A stretch of DNA of 64,000 nucleotides, taken from assembly GCA_963835535.1 (NCBI GenBank), contig CAWIFL010000002.1, positions 310,001-374,000 of the forward strand. The letters are read 5' to 3'. Shown here one piece after another: positions 42,387 through 52,872 of this stretch. Made by a program: the position numbers and the translations under genes. The notes under the pieces were generated by a model. The model was not told the DNA's origin, searched no databases, and saw nothing but the letters and a program-made list of their open reading frames with translations. Within the stretch, counting starts at the first letter, position 1; each line of letters opens with the position of its first letter. Source of the DNA: Fen-1245 sp963835535 (GTDB lineage: Bacteria > Gemmatimonadota > Gemmatimonadetes > Gemmatimonadales > JACORV01).

Positions 42387-42415
42387 AAAGTAGGTGTGCG
42401 TGCCCCTCGCCTCAA
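42387..42415 (-). promoter_or_regulatory. Sigma70-like promoter for arcC-sucCD-ndk
   Basis: On the minus strand, TTGAGG (42415-42410), a 17-base spacer, then TACTTT (42392-42387). The arcC ATG is 21 bases further on, after AGGAGG. Confidence 0.45.
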
Positions 42416-45078
42416 GGCCGGCGTGCCCCCGCCGGCGGAGGAGCGAGGACGCGCCGCAATGCCTCGTAGGCGCGTGCGAACGCCGCCCAGTCCCCGTGGC
42501 GCGAGGCCGAGTCGAGCGCCGCGAAGGCGGCGCGCGCCGCCGTGAGCGACGCCGCGGCACCCGCGAACGACGTCGCCGGCGCCCCGCGACCGGAGCCCAG
42601 CGCATCCGCCGCGGCCCCGACGCCGTCGCCGACGCCCAGCCGCCCCGACGCGAGGAGCGCGGCGCCACGCGGCATCAGCGGGTCCCGGGTGCGGCGCTGC
42701 GACGCGAACAGGAACTCCAGAAAGGCGACTGTCCCCGCCGCGGGGAGCGCGGTGACCGCGCTCCGGCGCACCGCGCCGTCAGGCCCGGCCGCGCCCGCCA
42801 CGGCGGCGACGACGGCCGGCGCGGAAGCGAACCGGCTGGCCACCGCCGCGACCGTCGGGAACGTCCCCGCGGTGACGCGCAGCAGCCGCAGCCACGGCGT
42901 GCCGTCGGGCCGCGCAGTGCCCGCGGCGATGGCCGCGAGCGCGGTGCCGGCTGCGTCCGTGAGCGGCGTCAGGCGCCACAGCGCCGGCGGAGTGCCCGCG
43001 AGCGAAAGCAGCGCCTGCCCCGCGGCCGGCGCGAGCGCTCCGGCCGCCTCGGCGCCCGTCGCCTGATCGGGTTCCTGCCGTGCGACGACCCACCGCGCGC
43101 CGACCGGGTTGCCACGGTGCCGCGCCAGCATCTCGACCTGCGCGTCGAAGAGCTGCTCCGGGTACCCGAGATGCCGCTTGAGCTCCACCCCGAGGCTGTC
43201 GGACGGCAGCGGTGCGGAGCCGTAGGCCGCGGCCAGGGCGGAGGCGAACGCCAGGTCCGGTGGACGCAGATACAGACGGGTGCGGCCGCTGACGGCGTCC
43301 ACGGTCGCGACGAACGCGGCGCGCAGGAAGTTCACCGCGTCGCCGTTCCAGGGCACGTGCTCGGCGAGCGGGAAGCGCGCGGACGCGAGATACCCGTCCG
43401 CCACCCAGAGCAGGCGTCCGTCCACCAGGGTCGCCCGCGGCGCGTCGAACGACGCGAAGGGGTACAGGAGCTCGAGGCGGCGCGGCACGTCGCGCCAGAC
43501 GAGCAGCCGGTCCGCCACGCTGGTTCGGCGATCGAGCAGCGGCGGCGACTGGAGTGCCCACGCGAAGAGCAGGCGGCGCAGCATGCCGCCGAGCCTCAGC
43601 CCCGAGGGCCCGTCCGGAGGAGCGGCCTCGTCGGGGCCCACCACCGCGCTTTCCGCCGCACGGGCCAGGTAGCGGATGCGGCCCGGTGCGCGCGTCAGCG
43701 GCATGGGCGCCGCCGTGGCGGCCGCGACGTCGGGGAGGGCCACGAAGGAGAGGCCCGTCGCCGCGTCCGCGTCGGCCGCGACCGCGACCGGCTCCCCGGC
43801 CCACGACAAGGGGCCGCGGTGCGACGCGGTCCAGTCGGGGCGGCGCGGTGCGCGGTCGAGCCCGAGCGCATCCGTCTCGGGCACCGCGAGCGCGACGAGC
43901 CTCGGCGACGCGCCTGTCCCCGGGTAGACGTCCAGCGTCACGGTCCAGGTGCGCGGCCGCTCCGTGTCGGGGAGCGCGGCGCTCAGCGCCGCCTCGAGGA
44001 GCGCCGGCTCGAGCGCCCACGGGGACGCGCCGCCCAGCTCACGGCCGAGCGCCGCGAGGCTGTCGTCGCTTACCGTCGCTCGCGCATCGAGACGTTCGTC
44101 CCTCACATCCAGGATGCCTAGGCCGGCGCGCGAATACCGGTCGTCGTACTGCGCGAGCGCGAGGGCGACTTCCGCGTCCGGGCGGCCGCGCCACGCGTCC
44201 CACAGGTAGGGCGCCACGTACCGCCCGAGGACCGCGACCAGAGCCAACGTGCCCCACGCCGCGAGCAGGACGCCGCCCCGCTTGAACCGGAGCGTCAGGA
44301 CGCTCCCGGCGGCCACCACGAGAGCCAGCGCCGCCAGCGCCGCCGACGCCGGCAGCCGGACCGAGCGGTCGGCCGGCGAGAGCGCGCCGTCCGCGCTGCC
44401 GCCGCCGCCGACGATGCCGAAGGCGTCGAGCTGGAAGCCCCAGGCGAGGACCAGCGCGAGGCAGGCGGCGAGCGCGATCATGTGCGCCCGCGCGTGCGGC
44501 GTCATCCGGAGGCGGCGCGCACCGTAGGTGATGCTCCCGGTCAGGGCGTAGAGCGCCGCGGACACGAAGATCCCGAACAGCACCAGGGCGAGCGCGACGA
44601 GGTGCAGGGTCTCCAGCAGCGGGAGCGTCGCGAGGTAGAAGGAGGCGTCGCGCCCGAGGACCGGCTCGCGCAGGTCCAGCGGCGTCGCGTGGCGGGCGAG
44701 GGTGATCAGCTCCGGAACGTCGGCGAAGGTCACCGCGGTCACGATGCCGAGCAGAAGCGCCAGCGCGAAGGCGATCCATCGGAGGGTGCGGCGCGGCACC
44801 GCCTCGGCGATCTCCAGGTCGCCGACCCGACGCGGCAGGTGGACGGCCCCGATCGAGCGGTAGACGCCGAAGGTCTGGACGGCGTACCAGAGGGTGGCCC
44901 CCGCCGCGACGGCCACCTGCCACCCGAGGTCGTGGAGGAGGCGCGCCCAGTACTCGCGCGCCAGCCCGAGGTCGGCGAACCAGGACGCCTCCGTGTAACG
45001 GATGGCGAGGAACCGGCCGCCGAACAGCACGACGAACACGGCCGCGACCGCGTAGAGCGCGATGCGCCGCCGGCTCAT
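42412..45078 (-). CDS. UPF0182-family integral membrane protein
   Basis: 888 residues from ATG 45078, overlapping the phosphomannomutase stop (ATGA). There are about seven N-terminal membrane helices (residues ~5-300), with the early EASWFADLGLAREYWARLL and FYLATLPLLETL segments common in UPF0182. The large soluble part includes RIRYLARAAESAVV, TSVADRLLVWRDVPRRLELLYPFASFD, LLWVADGYLASARFPLAEHVPWNGDAVNFLRAAFVATVDAVSGRTRLYL and HLGYPEQLFDAQ. Family function is unknown. The C-terminal ~200 residues are very Ala-rich. Confidence 0.85.
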   Translation of the reverse strand: MSRRRIALYAVAAVFVVLFGGRFLAIRYTEASWFADLGLAREYWARLLHDLGWQVAVAAGATLWYAVQTFGVYRSIGAVHLPRRVGDLEIAEAVPRRTLRWIAFALALLLGIVTAVTFADVPELITLARHATPLDLREPVLGRDASFYLATLPLLETLHLVALALVLFGIFVSAALYALTGSITYGARRLRMTPHARAHMIALAACLALVLAWGFQLDAFGIVGGGGSADGALSPADRSVRLPASAALAALALVVAAGSVLTLRFKRGGVLLAAWGTLALVAVLGRYVAPYLWDAWRGRPDAEVALALAQYDDRYSRAGLGILDVRDERLDARATVSDDSLAALGRELGGASPWALEPALLEAALSAALPDTERPRTWTVTLDVYPGTGASPRLVALAVPETDALGLDRAPRRPDWTASHRGPLSWAGEPVAVAADADAATGLSFVALPDVAAATAAPMPLTRAPGRIRYLARAAESAVVGPDEAAPPDGPSGLRLGGMLRRLLFAWALQSPPLLDRRTSVADRLLVWRDVPRRLELLYPFASFDAPRATLVDGRLLWVADGYLASARFPLAEHVPWNGDAVNFLRAAFVATVDAVSGRTRLYLRPPDLAFASALAAAYGSAPLPSDSLGVELKRHLGYPEQLFDAQVEMLARHRGNPVGARWVVARQEPDQATGAEAAGALAPAAGQALLSLAGTPPALWRLTPLTDAAGTALAAIAAGTARPDGTPWLRLLRVTAGTFPTVAAVASRFASAPAVVAAVAGAAGPDGAVRRSAVTALPAAGTVAFLEFLFASQRRTRDPLMPRGAALLASGRLGVGDGVGAAADALGSGRGAPATSFAGAAASLTAARAAFAALDSASRHGDWAAFARAYEALRRVLAPPPAGARRP

Positions 45079-46457
45079 GCCCCGATTCCGCCGACTCCCT
45101 CGGCCTTCAGCACCTGCTCGGCCTCGCGGCGAATGGTCTCCAGGCCCTGCGCGCTCCTGGCCTCGAACCGCAGCACCAGGATCGGCTGCGTGTTCGACGC
45201 GCGGATCAGCCCCCACCCGTCGCCGGTGCGCCAGCGCACGCCGTCGATGGTGACCGTCGGATACTGCGCGGCGAAGTGTCGCGCGGCGGCCTCGACCACC
45301 GGGACCTTCCGGTCTTCGGGAACGTCCACCCGGATCTCCGGCGTCGAGACGTAGTGGGGCAGCGCCCCGGTGAGGGCCGAGAGCGGTCGCTGCTGCCCCG
45401 CGAGAATCTTGAGGAGGCGCGCCGCGGCGTACATGGCGTCGTCGTACCCGAGGTAGTCGGGCGGCCCGAAGAACATGTGGCCGCTCATCTCGCCCGCGAG
45501 GACGGCGCCGCTCTCCTTCATCTTCTTCTTGATGTACGAGTGCCCGGTCATCCACATCACGGGCTTGGCACCGGCCCGCTCCAGCGCCTCGGGGAGTGCG
45601 TCGGAGCACTTCACGTCGAAGATGACCTCCCTGCCCGGACCAAGGCGTCGCACCACGTCCTGGCCGAGGAGCGCGAGGATCTGATCGCCGAAGATGACCT
45701 CGCCGCGCTCGTCCACCGCACCGATCCGATCGCCGTCGCCGTCGAACGCGATCCCGAGATCCGCGCGCTCCGCGCGCACGCGGGCCTGCAGGTCGCGCAG
45801 GTTGGCGAGCACCGTCGGGTCGGGATGGTGGTTCGGGAAGGTGCCGTCCGAGTCGCAGTACAGGCGGTCCACCCGGGCGCCGAGCGCCTCGAGGATCGCG
45901 GGGCCCGCCAGGCTCGCCGTGCCGTTGCCGCAGTCCACCACCACGCGCAGCGCCCGGGCGAGGGGCCCGATCCGTCCCACGACCTCGCGGTGGTACGCGT
46001 CGAGGACGCTGTGCGACTCGATCGCGCCGCGCCCCGTGGCGAACGCGTCGCGCTCGATCCGCGCCCGCAGCCCCTGGATGTCTTCACCGGCGAACGGCAG
46101 GCCGCCCAGCACCATCTTGAACCCGTTGAACTCGGGCGGGTTGTGGGAGCCGGTGATTTGGACGCCGCCGTCGGCGCGCAGGTGGTGGATGGCGAAATAG
46201 AGCGTCGGCGTGGGCACCAGGCCCACCCCCAGGACCCTGGTCCCCGTCGCCACGAGGCCGTCGATCAGGGCGGCGGCGAGACGCTCTCCGCTCGGCCGGT
46301 TGTCCCGGCCCACGGCGAGCGTCGGCGCGTGACCCAGCCGGTCCCTCGCCTCGGAGCCGATCGCGAGCCCCACCGCGCGCGCCACCTCGGGCGTGAGGTC
46401 CACGTCCACGGTGCCCCGAATGTCGTATTGCCGGAAGATGACGGGATCGATGCGCAT
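45075..46457 (-). CDS. Phosphomannomutase/phosphoglucomutase
   Basis: 460 residues from ATG 46457. Alpha-D-phosphohexomutase: IFRQYDIRGTVDVDLTPE, GRDNRPSGERL, the phosphoserine loop in TGSHNPPEFNGFKM (Ser ~107), the metal loop DGDGDRIGAVDE near 240 and the sugar loop GEMSGHMFF near 322, with a C-terminal RASNTQPILVLRFEA phosphate-binding loop. It converts mannose- or glucose-6-phosphate to the 1-phosphate for nucleotide-sugar synthesis, relevant to the surface glycan genes at 6900-13852. Confidence 0.93.
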   Translation of the reverse strand: MRIDPVIFRQYDIRGTVDVDLTPEVARAVGLAIGSEARDRLGHAPTLAVGRDNRPSGERLAAALIDGLVATGTRVLGVGLVPTPTLYFAIHHLRADGGVQITGSHNPPEFNGFKMVLGGLPFAGEDIQGLRARIERDAFATGRGAIESHSVLDAYHREVVGRIGPLARALRVVVDCGNGTASLAGPAILEALGARVDRLYCDSDGTFPNHHPDPTVLANLRDLQARVRAERADLGIAFDGDGDRIGAVDERGEVIFGDQILALLGQDVVRRLGPGREVIFDVKCSDALPEALERAGAKPVMWMTGHSYIKKKMKESGAVLAGEMSGHMFFGPPDYLGYDDAMYAAARLLKILAGQQRPLSALTGALPHYVSTPEIRVDVPEDRKVPVVEAAARHFAAQYPTVTIDGVRWRTGDGWGLIRASNTQPILVLRFEARSAQGLETIRREAEQVLKAEGVGGIGA

Positions 46458-46499
46458 GTCTGGAAGGTGTCCCGCGCCGCTCCCGCGGTCCAGCCTCGG

Positions 46500-48029
46500 C
46501 TAGTTCCCCGCGTGAACCGGCGCCGCGATGGAGATCACGCTCTGCGGCAGGAAGGCGTGCGAGCCGTTCCGCGCTGCGTCGAGGATCGGGTTCGGCCAGA
46601 GGCCGAAGGCGAGCAGCGCCGCGACCAGGACCGCCAGCGTGATCGCGGCCGTACGCGGCACGCGCACGAGCGCATGGGCCTGGTCGTGCGCGGGCGGCTT
46701 CATGTACATCGCCATCACCACGGGCAGATAGTATCCCGCCGAGATGACGCTCGTCACGACGAGGACCACCGCCAGGATCGGGTACCCGCCGCCGGTCGCC
46801 GACACGAGGATGTACCACTTGCCGACGAACCCGGCCGTGCCCGGGAACCCGAGCAGCGAGAGCATGCAGATCGTCATCGCGAAGGCGAGCCACGGGTGCG
46901 GCTCCGAGAGCCCCGCGAAGTCGTCCACCAGCACGTCCCGCTCGCCGCCCCGCCCCTTGAGCGCGAGGATCGCGAACGCGCCCACGGTCATGAGGGTGTA
47001 GAACAGCAGGTAGAACAGGAACGCCGCCGCGCCCGCCACCGACCCCGCCACCAGGGCCGTGAGCAAGTACCCGGCGTGCGCGATGCTCGAGTAGGCGAGC
47101 ATCCGCTTCAGGCTCCGCTGCGCCAGCGCGACCAGATTGCCCACGAGCATCGTGACCGCCGCGAGCCACCAGATGACCTGTTCCCAGTCGGGATGGATGC
47201 TCCCGAACCCCTGGAGCAGGACGCGCACCAGGGCCGCGAACGCCGCAGCCTTCACCGCCACCGCCATGAAGGCGGTCACCGTCGTCGGCGCGCCGTCGTA
47301 CACGTCCGGCGTCCACATGTGGAACGGGACCGCCGCGATCTTGAAGCCGAACCCGATGAACAGGAGGGCCATGCCCCCGGTCAGCATCGGATGGCCCGCC
47401 AGGCCCAGCGGGGCCAGTTGCGCCGCGATCACCGGGATCTTCGTGGAGCCCGTGGCGCCGTACAGCAGCGCGATGCCGTACAGGAAGAAGGCGGAGGCGA
47501 ACGCCCCCAGGAGGAAGTACTTGAGCGCCGCCTCGCCGCCCACCTTGCTCCGGCGGTCGATCCCCGAGAGCACGTAGACGGAGATCGACATCAGCTCGAG
47601 GCCGAGGAAGACGACGAACAGGTCCGAGCCTCCCGCCATCAGCATCATCCCCACGGCGGCGAACAGCACCATCACGTGGTACTCGGGGATGAGGATCCCT
47701 TCCCGCTCCAGGTAGCCGATCGCGAAGAGCGTGGTCAGCGCGGCGCCCAGCAGCACGATCAGGTCCACCGCCCAGCGGAACGCGTCCACCGCGACGCTCC
47801 CGGGCGCCCCGACGGCGTGGGCGTTCGACAGCCAGAGCGTCAGTGCGGCCGCGGCGGCCAGCGCGATGCCGACCAGCGCGAGCACGCCGGCGCGGCGCTG
47901 CGCGTCGGCGCGACGGTGGTGCCAGGCCGCGTCCAGCAGCAGGGCCATCGCCCAGAGCGTGAGCACGGTCTCCGGGAGGAGGGCCAGGAGCAGATCCCGG
48001 CCGCGCGTGAGGTCGAGGAGCACCGTCAC
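46500..48029 (-). CDS. nuoN: NADH-quinone oxidoreductase subunit N
   Basis: 509 residues from GTG 48029, overlapping the nuoM stop. About 14 membrane helices, one of three antiporter-like proton-pumping subunits of complex I. LFVVFLGLELMSISVYVLSG, ALKYFLLGAFASAFFLYG, GFKIAAVPFHMWTPDVYDGAPTTVTAFMAVAVKAAAF (with its pumping lysines) and LKRMLAYSSIAHAGYLL are diagnostic. It is the last gene of nuoA-N. Confidence 0.97.
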   Translation of the reverse strand: MTVLLDLTRGRDLLLALLPETVLTLWAMALLLDAAWHHRRADAQRRAGVLALVGIALAAAAALTLWLSNAHAVGAPGSVAVDAFRWAVDLIVLLGAALTTLFAIGYLEREGILIPEYHVMVLFAAVGMMLMAGGSDLFVVFLGLELMSISVYVLSGIDRRSKVGGEAALKYFLLGAFASAFFLYGIALLYGATGSTKIPVIAAQLAPLGLAGHPMLTGGMALLFIGFGFKIAAVPFHMWTPDVYDGAPTTVTAFMAVAVKAAAFAALVRVLLQGFGSIHPDWEQVIWWLAAVTMLVGNLVALAQRSLKRMLAYSSIAHAGYLLTALVAGSVAGAAAFLFYLLFYTLMTVGAFAILALKGRGGERDVLVDDFAGLSEPHPWLAFAMTICMLSLLGFPGTAGFVGKWYILVSATGGGYPILAVVLVVTSVISAGYYLPVVMAMYMKPPAHDQAHALVRVPRTAAITLAVLVAALLAFGLWPNPILDAARNGSHAFLPQSVISIAAPVHAGN

Positions 48030-49573
48030 GGAACCCGCGAGTCGGCCACCGTGGGGGCGGGCCTACCCTGCACCGACTCGATGAAGTGCCGCGCTGACGG
48101 TTCCATCCGTCGCAGCACGGGACCGGGGAAGAGCCCGAGCCAGAGAATGACCGCGACCAGGGGCAGCAAGACGCCCCATTCCCGCGGCACCAGGTCGGTG
48201 AGGCCCTCGTTCTCCTTCTTGTCGAGCGCGTAGTAGATGACCCGCTGCAGCGCCCACAGGAGGTACACGGCGGCGAAGATCACGCCCGTCGCGGCGATGC
48301 CCGCCGCGATCGGATGGGTCCGGAAGGTGCCCAGCAGCACGAGGAACTCGCCCACGAAGCCGTTGGTCCCCGGCAGGCCGATGGACGAGAGGCTCACCAG
48401 CGTGAGCACCGCGGCGTAGGCCGGCATCACCCGCGCGATGCCGCCGAAGTCGGCGACGAGGCGGCTGTGGCGGCGCTCGTAGATCATCCCCACCAGGAAG
48501 AAGAGCGCTCCCGTCGAGATCCCGTGGTTGATCATCACCATGAGGGCGCCCTGCGTGCTCTGGATGGTCAGCGCCCAGATCCCGAGCACCACGAAGCCGA
48601 GGTGGCTCACCGACGAGTACGCGATCAGCTTCTTGAAGTCCGGCTGGACCATCGCGACCAGCGCCCCGTACACGATCCCCACCACCGCGAGTGTGATGAC
48701 CACCGCGCTCACCGTCGGGTTGGTGGCGACCGACGGGAAGAGCGGGAGCGCGAACCGCAGGAAGCCGTAGGTCCCCATCTTGAGCAGGATCCCCGCCAGG
48801 ATCACCGATCCGGCCGTGGGCGCCTCGACGTGGGCGTCGGGCAGCCAGGTGTGGAACGGGACCATCGGGACCTTGATCGCGAACGCCAGGAAGAAGGCGC
48901 CGAACAGCCAGAACTGCGCCGACATCGGCAGGGTCGCGTAGCGGAGGACGTGGTCGTATGCGAACGAGTACACGCCGCCCGACGCGCGCCCGGCGTTGAA
49001 GTACAGCACCAGGATCGCCACCAGCATCAGCAGCGAGCCCAGGAAGGTGTAGATGAAGAACTTGATGCTGGCGTAGAGCCGGCCCTTGCCGCCCCAGACC
49101 CCGATGATGAAGTACATCGGGATCAGCATCACTTCCCAGAACACGTAGAAGAGGAACAGGTCCATCGCGACGAAGACGCCGATCATCCCGGTCGTCAGCA
49201 CCAGCATCAGCGCGTAGTAGGCCTTCTCCCGCTTCGTGATGCCCGACCAGCTGCCCAGCACGGCCAGCGGCATCAGGAAGGTCGTGAGCAGCACCATGAA
49301 CAGCGAGATGCCGTCCACGCCGATCCGGTACTCGATGCCCCAGGCGGGGATCCACGGCAGCGCCCCGCCGACCTGCATCGTGGGGCCGGCCGGGTCGTAG
49401 GCCCACCAGAGGCCGACCGAGACGGCGAACTCCACGAGCGCGACGGCGAAGGCGATCTTCTTCGCGGCCGGGGCCGGCGCCGCCCAGATCGCCAGCGCGC
49501 CGGCGAGCGGGATCAGCAGCAGCGCGCTGACGCCCCAGCGGGCGTAGTCGATGGAGGCGAGGAACGCGCTCAC
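48026..49573 (-). CDS. nuoM: NADH-quinone oxidoreductase subunit M
   Basis: 515 residues from GTG 49573, after AGGAAG. Antiporter-like subunit of complex I with GIEYRIGVDGISLFMVLLTTFLMPLAVLGSW, FYVFWEVMLIPMYFIIGVWGG (pumping Glu), FAIKVPMVPFHTWLPDAHVEAPTAGSVILAGILLKMGTYG and KKLIAYSSVSHLGFVVLG. A longer frame to 49750 would run into nuoL out of phase. It starts five bases after nuoL. Confidence 0.97.
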   Translation of the reverse strand: MSAFLASIDYARWGVSALLLIPLAGALAIWAAPAPAAKKIAFAVALVEFAVSVGLWWAYDPAGPTMQVGGALPWIPAWGIEYRIGVDGISLFMVLLTTFLMPLAVLGSWSGITKREKAYYALMLVLTTGMIGVFVAMDLFLFYVFWEVMLIPMYFIIGVWGGKGRLYASIKFFIYTFLGSLLMLVAILVLYFNAGRASGGVYSFAYDHVLRYATLPMSAQFWLFGAFFLAFAIKVPMVPFHTWLPDAHVEAPTAGSVILAGILLKMGTYGFLRFALPLFPSVATNPTVSAVVITLAVVGIVYGALVAMVQPDFKKLIAYSSVSHLGFVVLGIWALTIQSTQGALMVMINHGISTGALFFLVGMIYERRHSRLVADFGGIARVMPAYAAVLTLVSLSSIGLPGTNGFVGEFLVLLGTFRTHPIAAGIAATGVIFAAVYLLWALQRVIYYALDKKENEGLTDLVPREWGVLLPLVAVILWLGLFPGPVLRRMEPSARHFIESVQGRPAPTVADSRVP

Positions 49574-49578
49574 GCTTC

Positions 49579-51555
49579 CTACTTGAGGAGCGCCGCCAGC
49601 ACGGCGACCGCCCCGAGGACGAAGAAGACGACGTACGTGCCGACCTGTCCCGACTGGAGCCGGCTCCCGATCCACCCCAGGCCGCGGGCCAGCGCGGCCG
49701 ACCCGTTCACGCCGGCGGTGTCGATGACGCCGGAATCCACGCCCTTCCACAGGACCACCCGGGCGAACCAGATCAGCGGCCGCACGATGAACCGGTCGTA
49801 CAGCTCGTCCACGCGGTACTTCTCCAGCAGCAGCTTGGCGAACCCGGTCTCCTGCGGCGAGCGCTCAGGCGGCACGAGGGCTTCGGGCTTCAGCATCCGG
49901 GTCGCGAGCCACAGCCCCGCGATGCCGATCAGCGCCGCGGCTGCCATCAGGACGACCTCGACGCCGGTGGACGGCACGAGGTCCGGGAGGAACGCGGCGC
50001 TCGCCGCGGTCAACGGCTCGAGCCACTTCTGCAGCGTCTCGACGTGCGGGAGGTTGAGCGCGCCGCCGACGATCGTCAGGGCGGCCAGCACCACCAGCGG
50101 CCCGGTCATCACCCACGGCGCTTCCGCGAGGTGCGGCCGCTCCAGCTCGCCGGTGCGGTTCGGGCCGTGGAAGGTGTACAGCATCAGGCGCGCCATGTAG
50201 AACGCCGTCAGGAACGCGGCGACGATGCCGAACAGCCAGACGATCAGGTAAAACGGCTGCGAGGCGCCGCGCGTGAACGCCGCCCCCAGGATCTCGTCCT
50301 TCGAGAAGAACCCGGCCAGCGGCGGGATGCCCGCGATGGCGAGCGTGGCGACCCACATCGCGCGCGCCGTCCACGGCATGTACGCCGCGAGCCCGCCCAT
50401 GTTGCGCATGTCCTGCGCGTCGGCGTGGCGGTGCGAGTGGTGGTACGCCTGGTGCATCACGTGGATCACGCTGCCCGCGCCGAGGAAGAGCAGCGCCTTG
50501 AAGAAGGCGTGCGTGACCAGGTGGAAGATCCCCGCCGCGTAGGCCCCGACCCCCACCCCGACGAACATGTATCCGAGCTGCGAGATGGTGCTGTAGGCCA
50601 GCACCTTCTTGATGTCCCACTGCTTGAGGCCGATGGTGGCGGCGAACAGGGCCGTGAGCGCGCCAACGCCCGCCACCACGGCCGACGCCACCGGCGCCAT
50701 CGCGAACAGGACATTGGTGCGCGCCACCAGATAGACGCCGGCGGTCACCATCGTCGCGGCGTGGATCAGCGCGGAGACCGGCGTCGGACCCGCCATCGCG
50801 TCGGGGAGCCAGACGTACAGCGGGATCTGCGCCGACTTCCCCACGCACCCCATGAACAGGAAGAGCGCGATCGCGGTCACCGCGCCGCCACCCGCGGTCA
50901 GCCCCTGCGGCGCGCGGGCGAGGGTCTCGCGGAAATCCAGCGTCCCGAGGTGGGAGAAGATCAGGAACATCGCGACGAGGAAGCCCACGTCCCCGATGCG
51001 GTTCACCAGGAACGCCTTCAGCCCGGCGTCCGCCTTCTCCTTCTCCTCGAACCAGAAGCCGATCAGGAGGTAGGAGCACAGGCCGACGCCCTCCCAACCG
51101 ATGAACATCACCGGGAAGCTCGCCCCGAGGACCAGCACGAGCATGAACGCGACGAACAGGTTCATGTACGCGAAGTAGCGGGCGTAGCCCGGATCCTCGT
51201 GCATGTAGCCGACGCTGAACAGGTGGATCAGCGAGGAGACGCCGGTCACGACCAGGAGCATGACGACCGACAGCTGGTCCACCTGGAGGGCGGCGCTCAC
51301 GGACAGGTCGCCGACCGGGATCCACGACCACAGCGCCTGCACGTACGGGGCGGCCGGGGGCGCCGCGCGCACCGCGAGGAACACGGCCACCGCGACCACG
51401 AAGGCGGCGACGACCGTGCCGACGCCGACGATCGACACCGCGCGCCGCGCCTTCGGCCGCCAGAACGCCAGCGCGCCGTTCACCAGGAACCCGGCGAACG
51501 GGAGCAGGATGGCAAGCCCCACCCAGTCGGCGGCCGTCCCGGCGAGCGGGTTCAT
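49579..51555 (-). CDS. nuoL: NADH-quinone oxidoreductase subunit L
   Basis: 658 residues from ATG 51555, overlapping the nuoK stop. The longest antiporter-like subunit, with an extra C-terminal lateral helix and anchor. LQVDQLSVVMLLVVTGVSSLIHLFSVGYM, MFIGWEGVGLCSYLLIGFW, FLFMGCVGKSAQIPLYVWLPDAMAGPTPVSALIHAATMVTAGVYLVAR, QWDIKKVLAYSTISQLGYMF and FKALLFLGAGSVIH are typical. The His-rich MHQAYHHSHRHADAQDMRNMGG loop is a variant of the usual DMRKMGG region. Confidence 0.97.
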   Translation of the reverse strand: MNPLAGTAADWVGLAILLPFAGFLVNGALAFWRPKARRAVSIVGVGTVVAAFVVAVAVFLAVRAAPPAAPYVQALWSWIPVGDLSVSAALQVDQLSVVMLLVVTGVSSLIHLFSVGYMHEDPGYARYFAYMNLFVAFMLVLVLGASFPVMFIGWEGVGLCSYLLIGFWFEEKEKADAGLKAFLVNRIGDVGFLVAMFLIFSHLGTLDFRETLARAPQGLTAGGGAVTAIALFLFMGCVGKSAQIPLYVWLPDAMAGPTPVSALIHAATMVTAGVYLVARTNVLFAMAPVASAVVAGVGALTALFAATIGLKQWDIKKVLAYSTISQLGYMFVGVGVGAYAAGIFHLVTHAFFKALLFLGAGSVIHVMHQAYHHSHRHADAQDMRNMGGLAAYMPWTARAMWVATLAIAGIPPLAGFFSKDEILGAAFTRGASQPFYLIVWLFGIVAAFLTAFYMARLMLYTFHGPNRTGELERPHLAEAPWVMTGPLVVLAALTIVGGALNLPHVETLQKWLEPLTAASAAFLPDLVPSTGVEVVLMAAAALIGIAGLWLATRMLKPEALVPPERSPQETGFAKLLLEKYRVDELYDRFIVRPLIWFARVVLWKGVDSGVIDTAGVNGSAALARGLGWIGSRLQSGQVGTYVVFFVLGAVAVLAALLK

Positions 51556-51847
51556 CCGCGCAGCAGGTTGATGCTCTGCAGGTTCACGGTGTCCCGGTGC
51601 CGGTACAGGGCGATCACGATCGCGAGCCCCACGGCGGCCTCCGCGGCGGCCACGGTCATCACGAAGAAGACGAACACCTGCCCGTCGAGCCCGATCTGCT
51701 GCGACAGCGCGACGAACGTCAGGTTCACGGCGTTGAGCATCAGCTCGATGCACATGAAGATCACGATGGCGTTGCGCCGGAGCAGCACGCCGACCACGCC
51801 GAGCGAGAAGAGGATCGCGGAGACCGCGAGGGACGGCCCGAGCAGCA

Positions 51848-51848
<1 letters not shown>
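51552..51848 (-). CDS. nuoK: NADH-quinone oxidoreductase subunit K
   Basis: 98 residues from ATG 51848; a GTG directly before it (51851) is also possible. Three membrane helices with the conserved glutamates in FMCIELMLNAVNLTFVAL and VAAAEAAVGLAIVIALYRHR, both part of the proton path in complex I. It overlaps nuoJ (TGATG) and nuoL (ATGA). Confidence 0.96.
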
Positions 51849-52360
<512 letters not shown>

Positions 52361-52364
52361 GCGG

Positions 52365-52871
52365 TCACTCCCCCTTCGGGTCCGCGGGATCCCACAGGCT
52401 CGACACCTCGTGGGTCTGCTTCATCAGCCGCTCGAGATCGTAGACGAAGTCCCCGCGGCTGTATTCCGCGTTCTCGTAGTGCACGCCGACGTGGATCGCC
52501 TCTTCCGGGCAGACTTCCTGGCAGTAGCCGCAGAAGACGCACCGGAACTCGTCGATCTCGTAGACCAGCGGGTACCGGTTCCCCTTCTCGTCCTCGCCGG
52601 GGATGAGCTTGATGCAGTTGGCCGGGCAGACCTGCGGGCAGAGCCCGCACGCCACGCACTTCGCCTTGCCGTCCTCGGTCACGGCCATCCGGTGCGTCCC
52701 GCGCCACCGCCCCGACAGCTTCCAGTCGGGCGCCGCGGTCTGCTCCGGGTACTGCATCGTCCACTTCTTCTGGAACAGGTGCTGGAACGTCAGCGCCATC
52801 CCCTTGAGGGTGGCCCGCATGTACGAGCTCTCGGCCTCCGGCCGGCGCATGGTCTTGACGGCTATCGCCAT
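52365..52871 (-). CDS. nuoI: NADH-quinone oxidoreductase subunit I
   Basis: 168 residues from ATG 52871. Carries clusters N6a and N6b in two ferredoxin motifs: CVACGLCPQVCPANC and CVFCGYCQEVCPEEA. The N-terminal helix and KKWTMQYPEQ segment, and GRWRGTHRM, are typical of NuoI. It passes electrons toward NuoB at the membrane face. Confidence 0.97.
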   Translation of the reverse strand: MAIAVKTMRRPEAESSYMRATLKGMALTFQHLFQKKWTMQYPEQTAAPDWKLSGRWRGTHRMAVTEDGKAKCVACGLCPQVCPANCIKLIPGEDEKGNRYPLVYEIDEFRCVFCGYCQEVCPEEAIHVGVHYENAEYSRGDFVYDLERLMKQTHEVSSLWDPADPKGE

Positions 52872-52872
52872 G

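Noticed and set aside
45276..48233. 985-residue plus-strand frame opposite nuoN and phosphomannomutase, and similar long frames opposite nuo and YfhO genes
   Set aside because: His/Arg/Asp/Glu-rich shadows expected opposite high-GC genes; the minus-strand genes have full family motifs.
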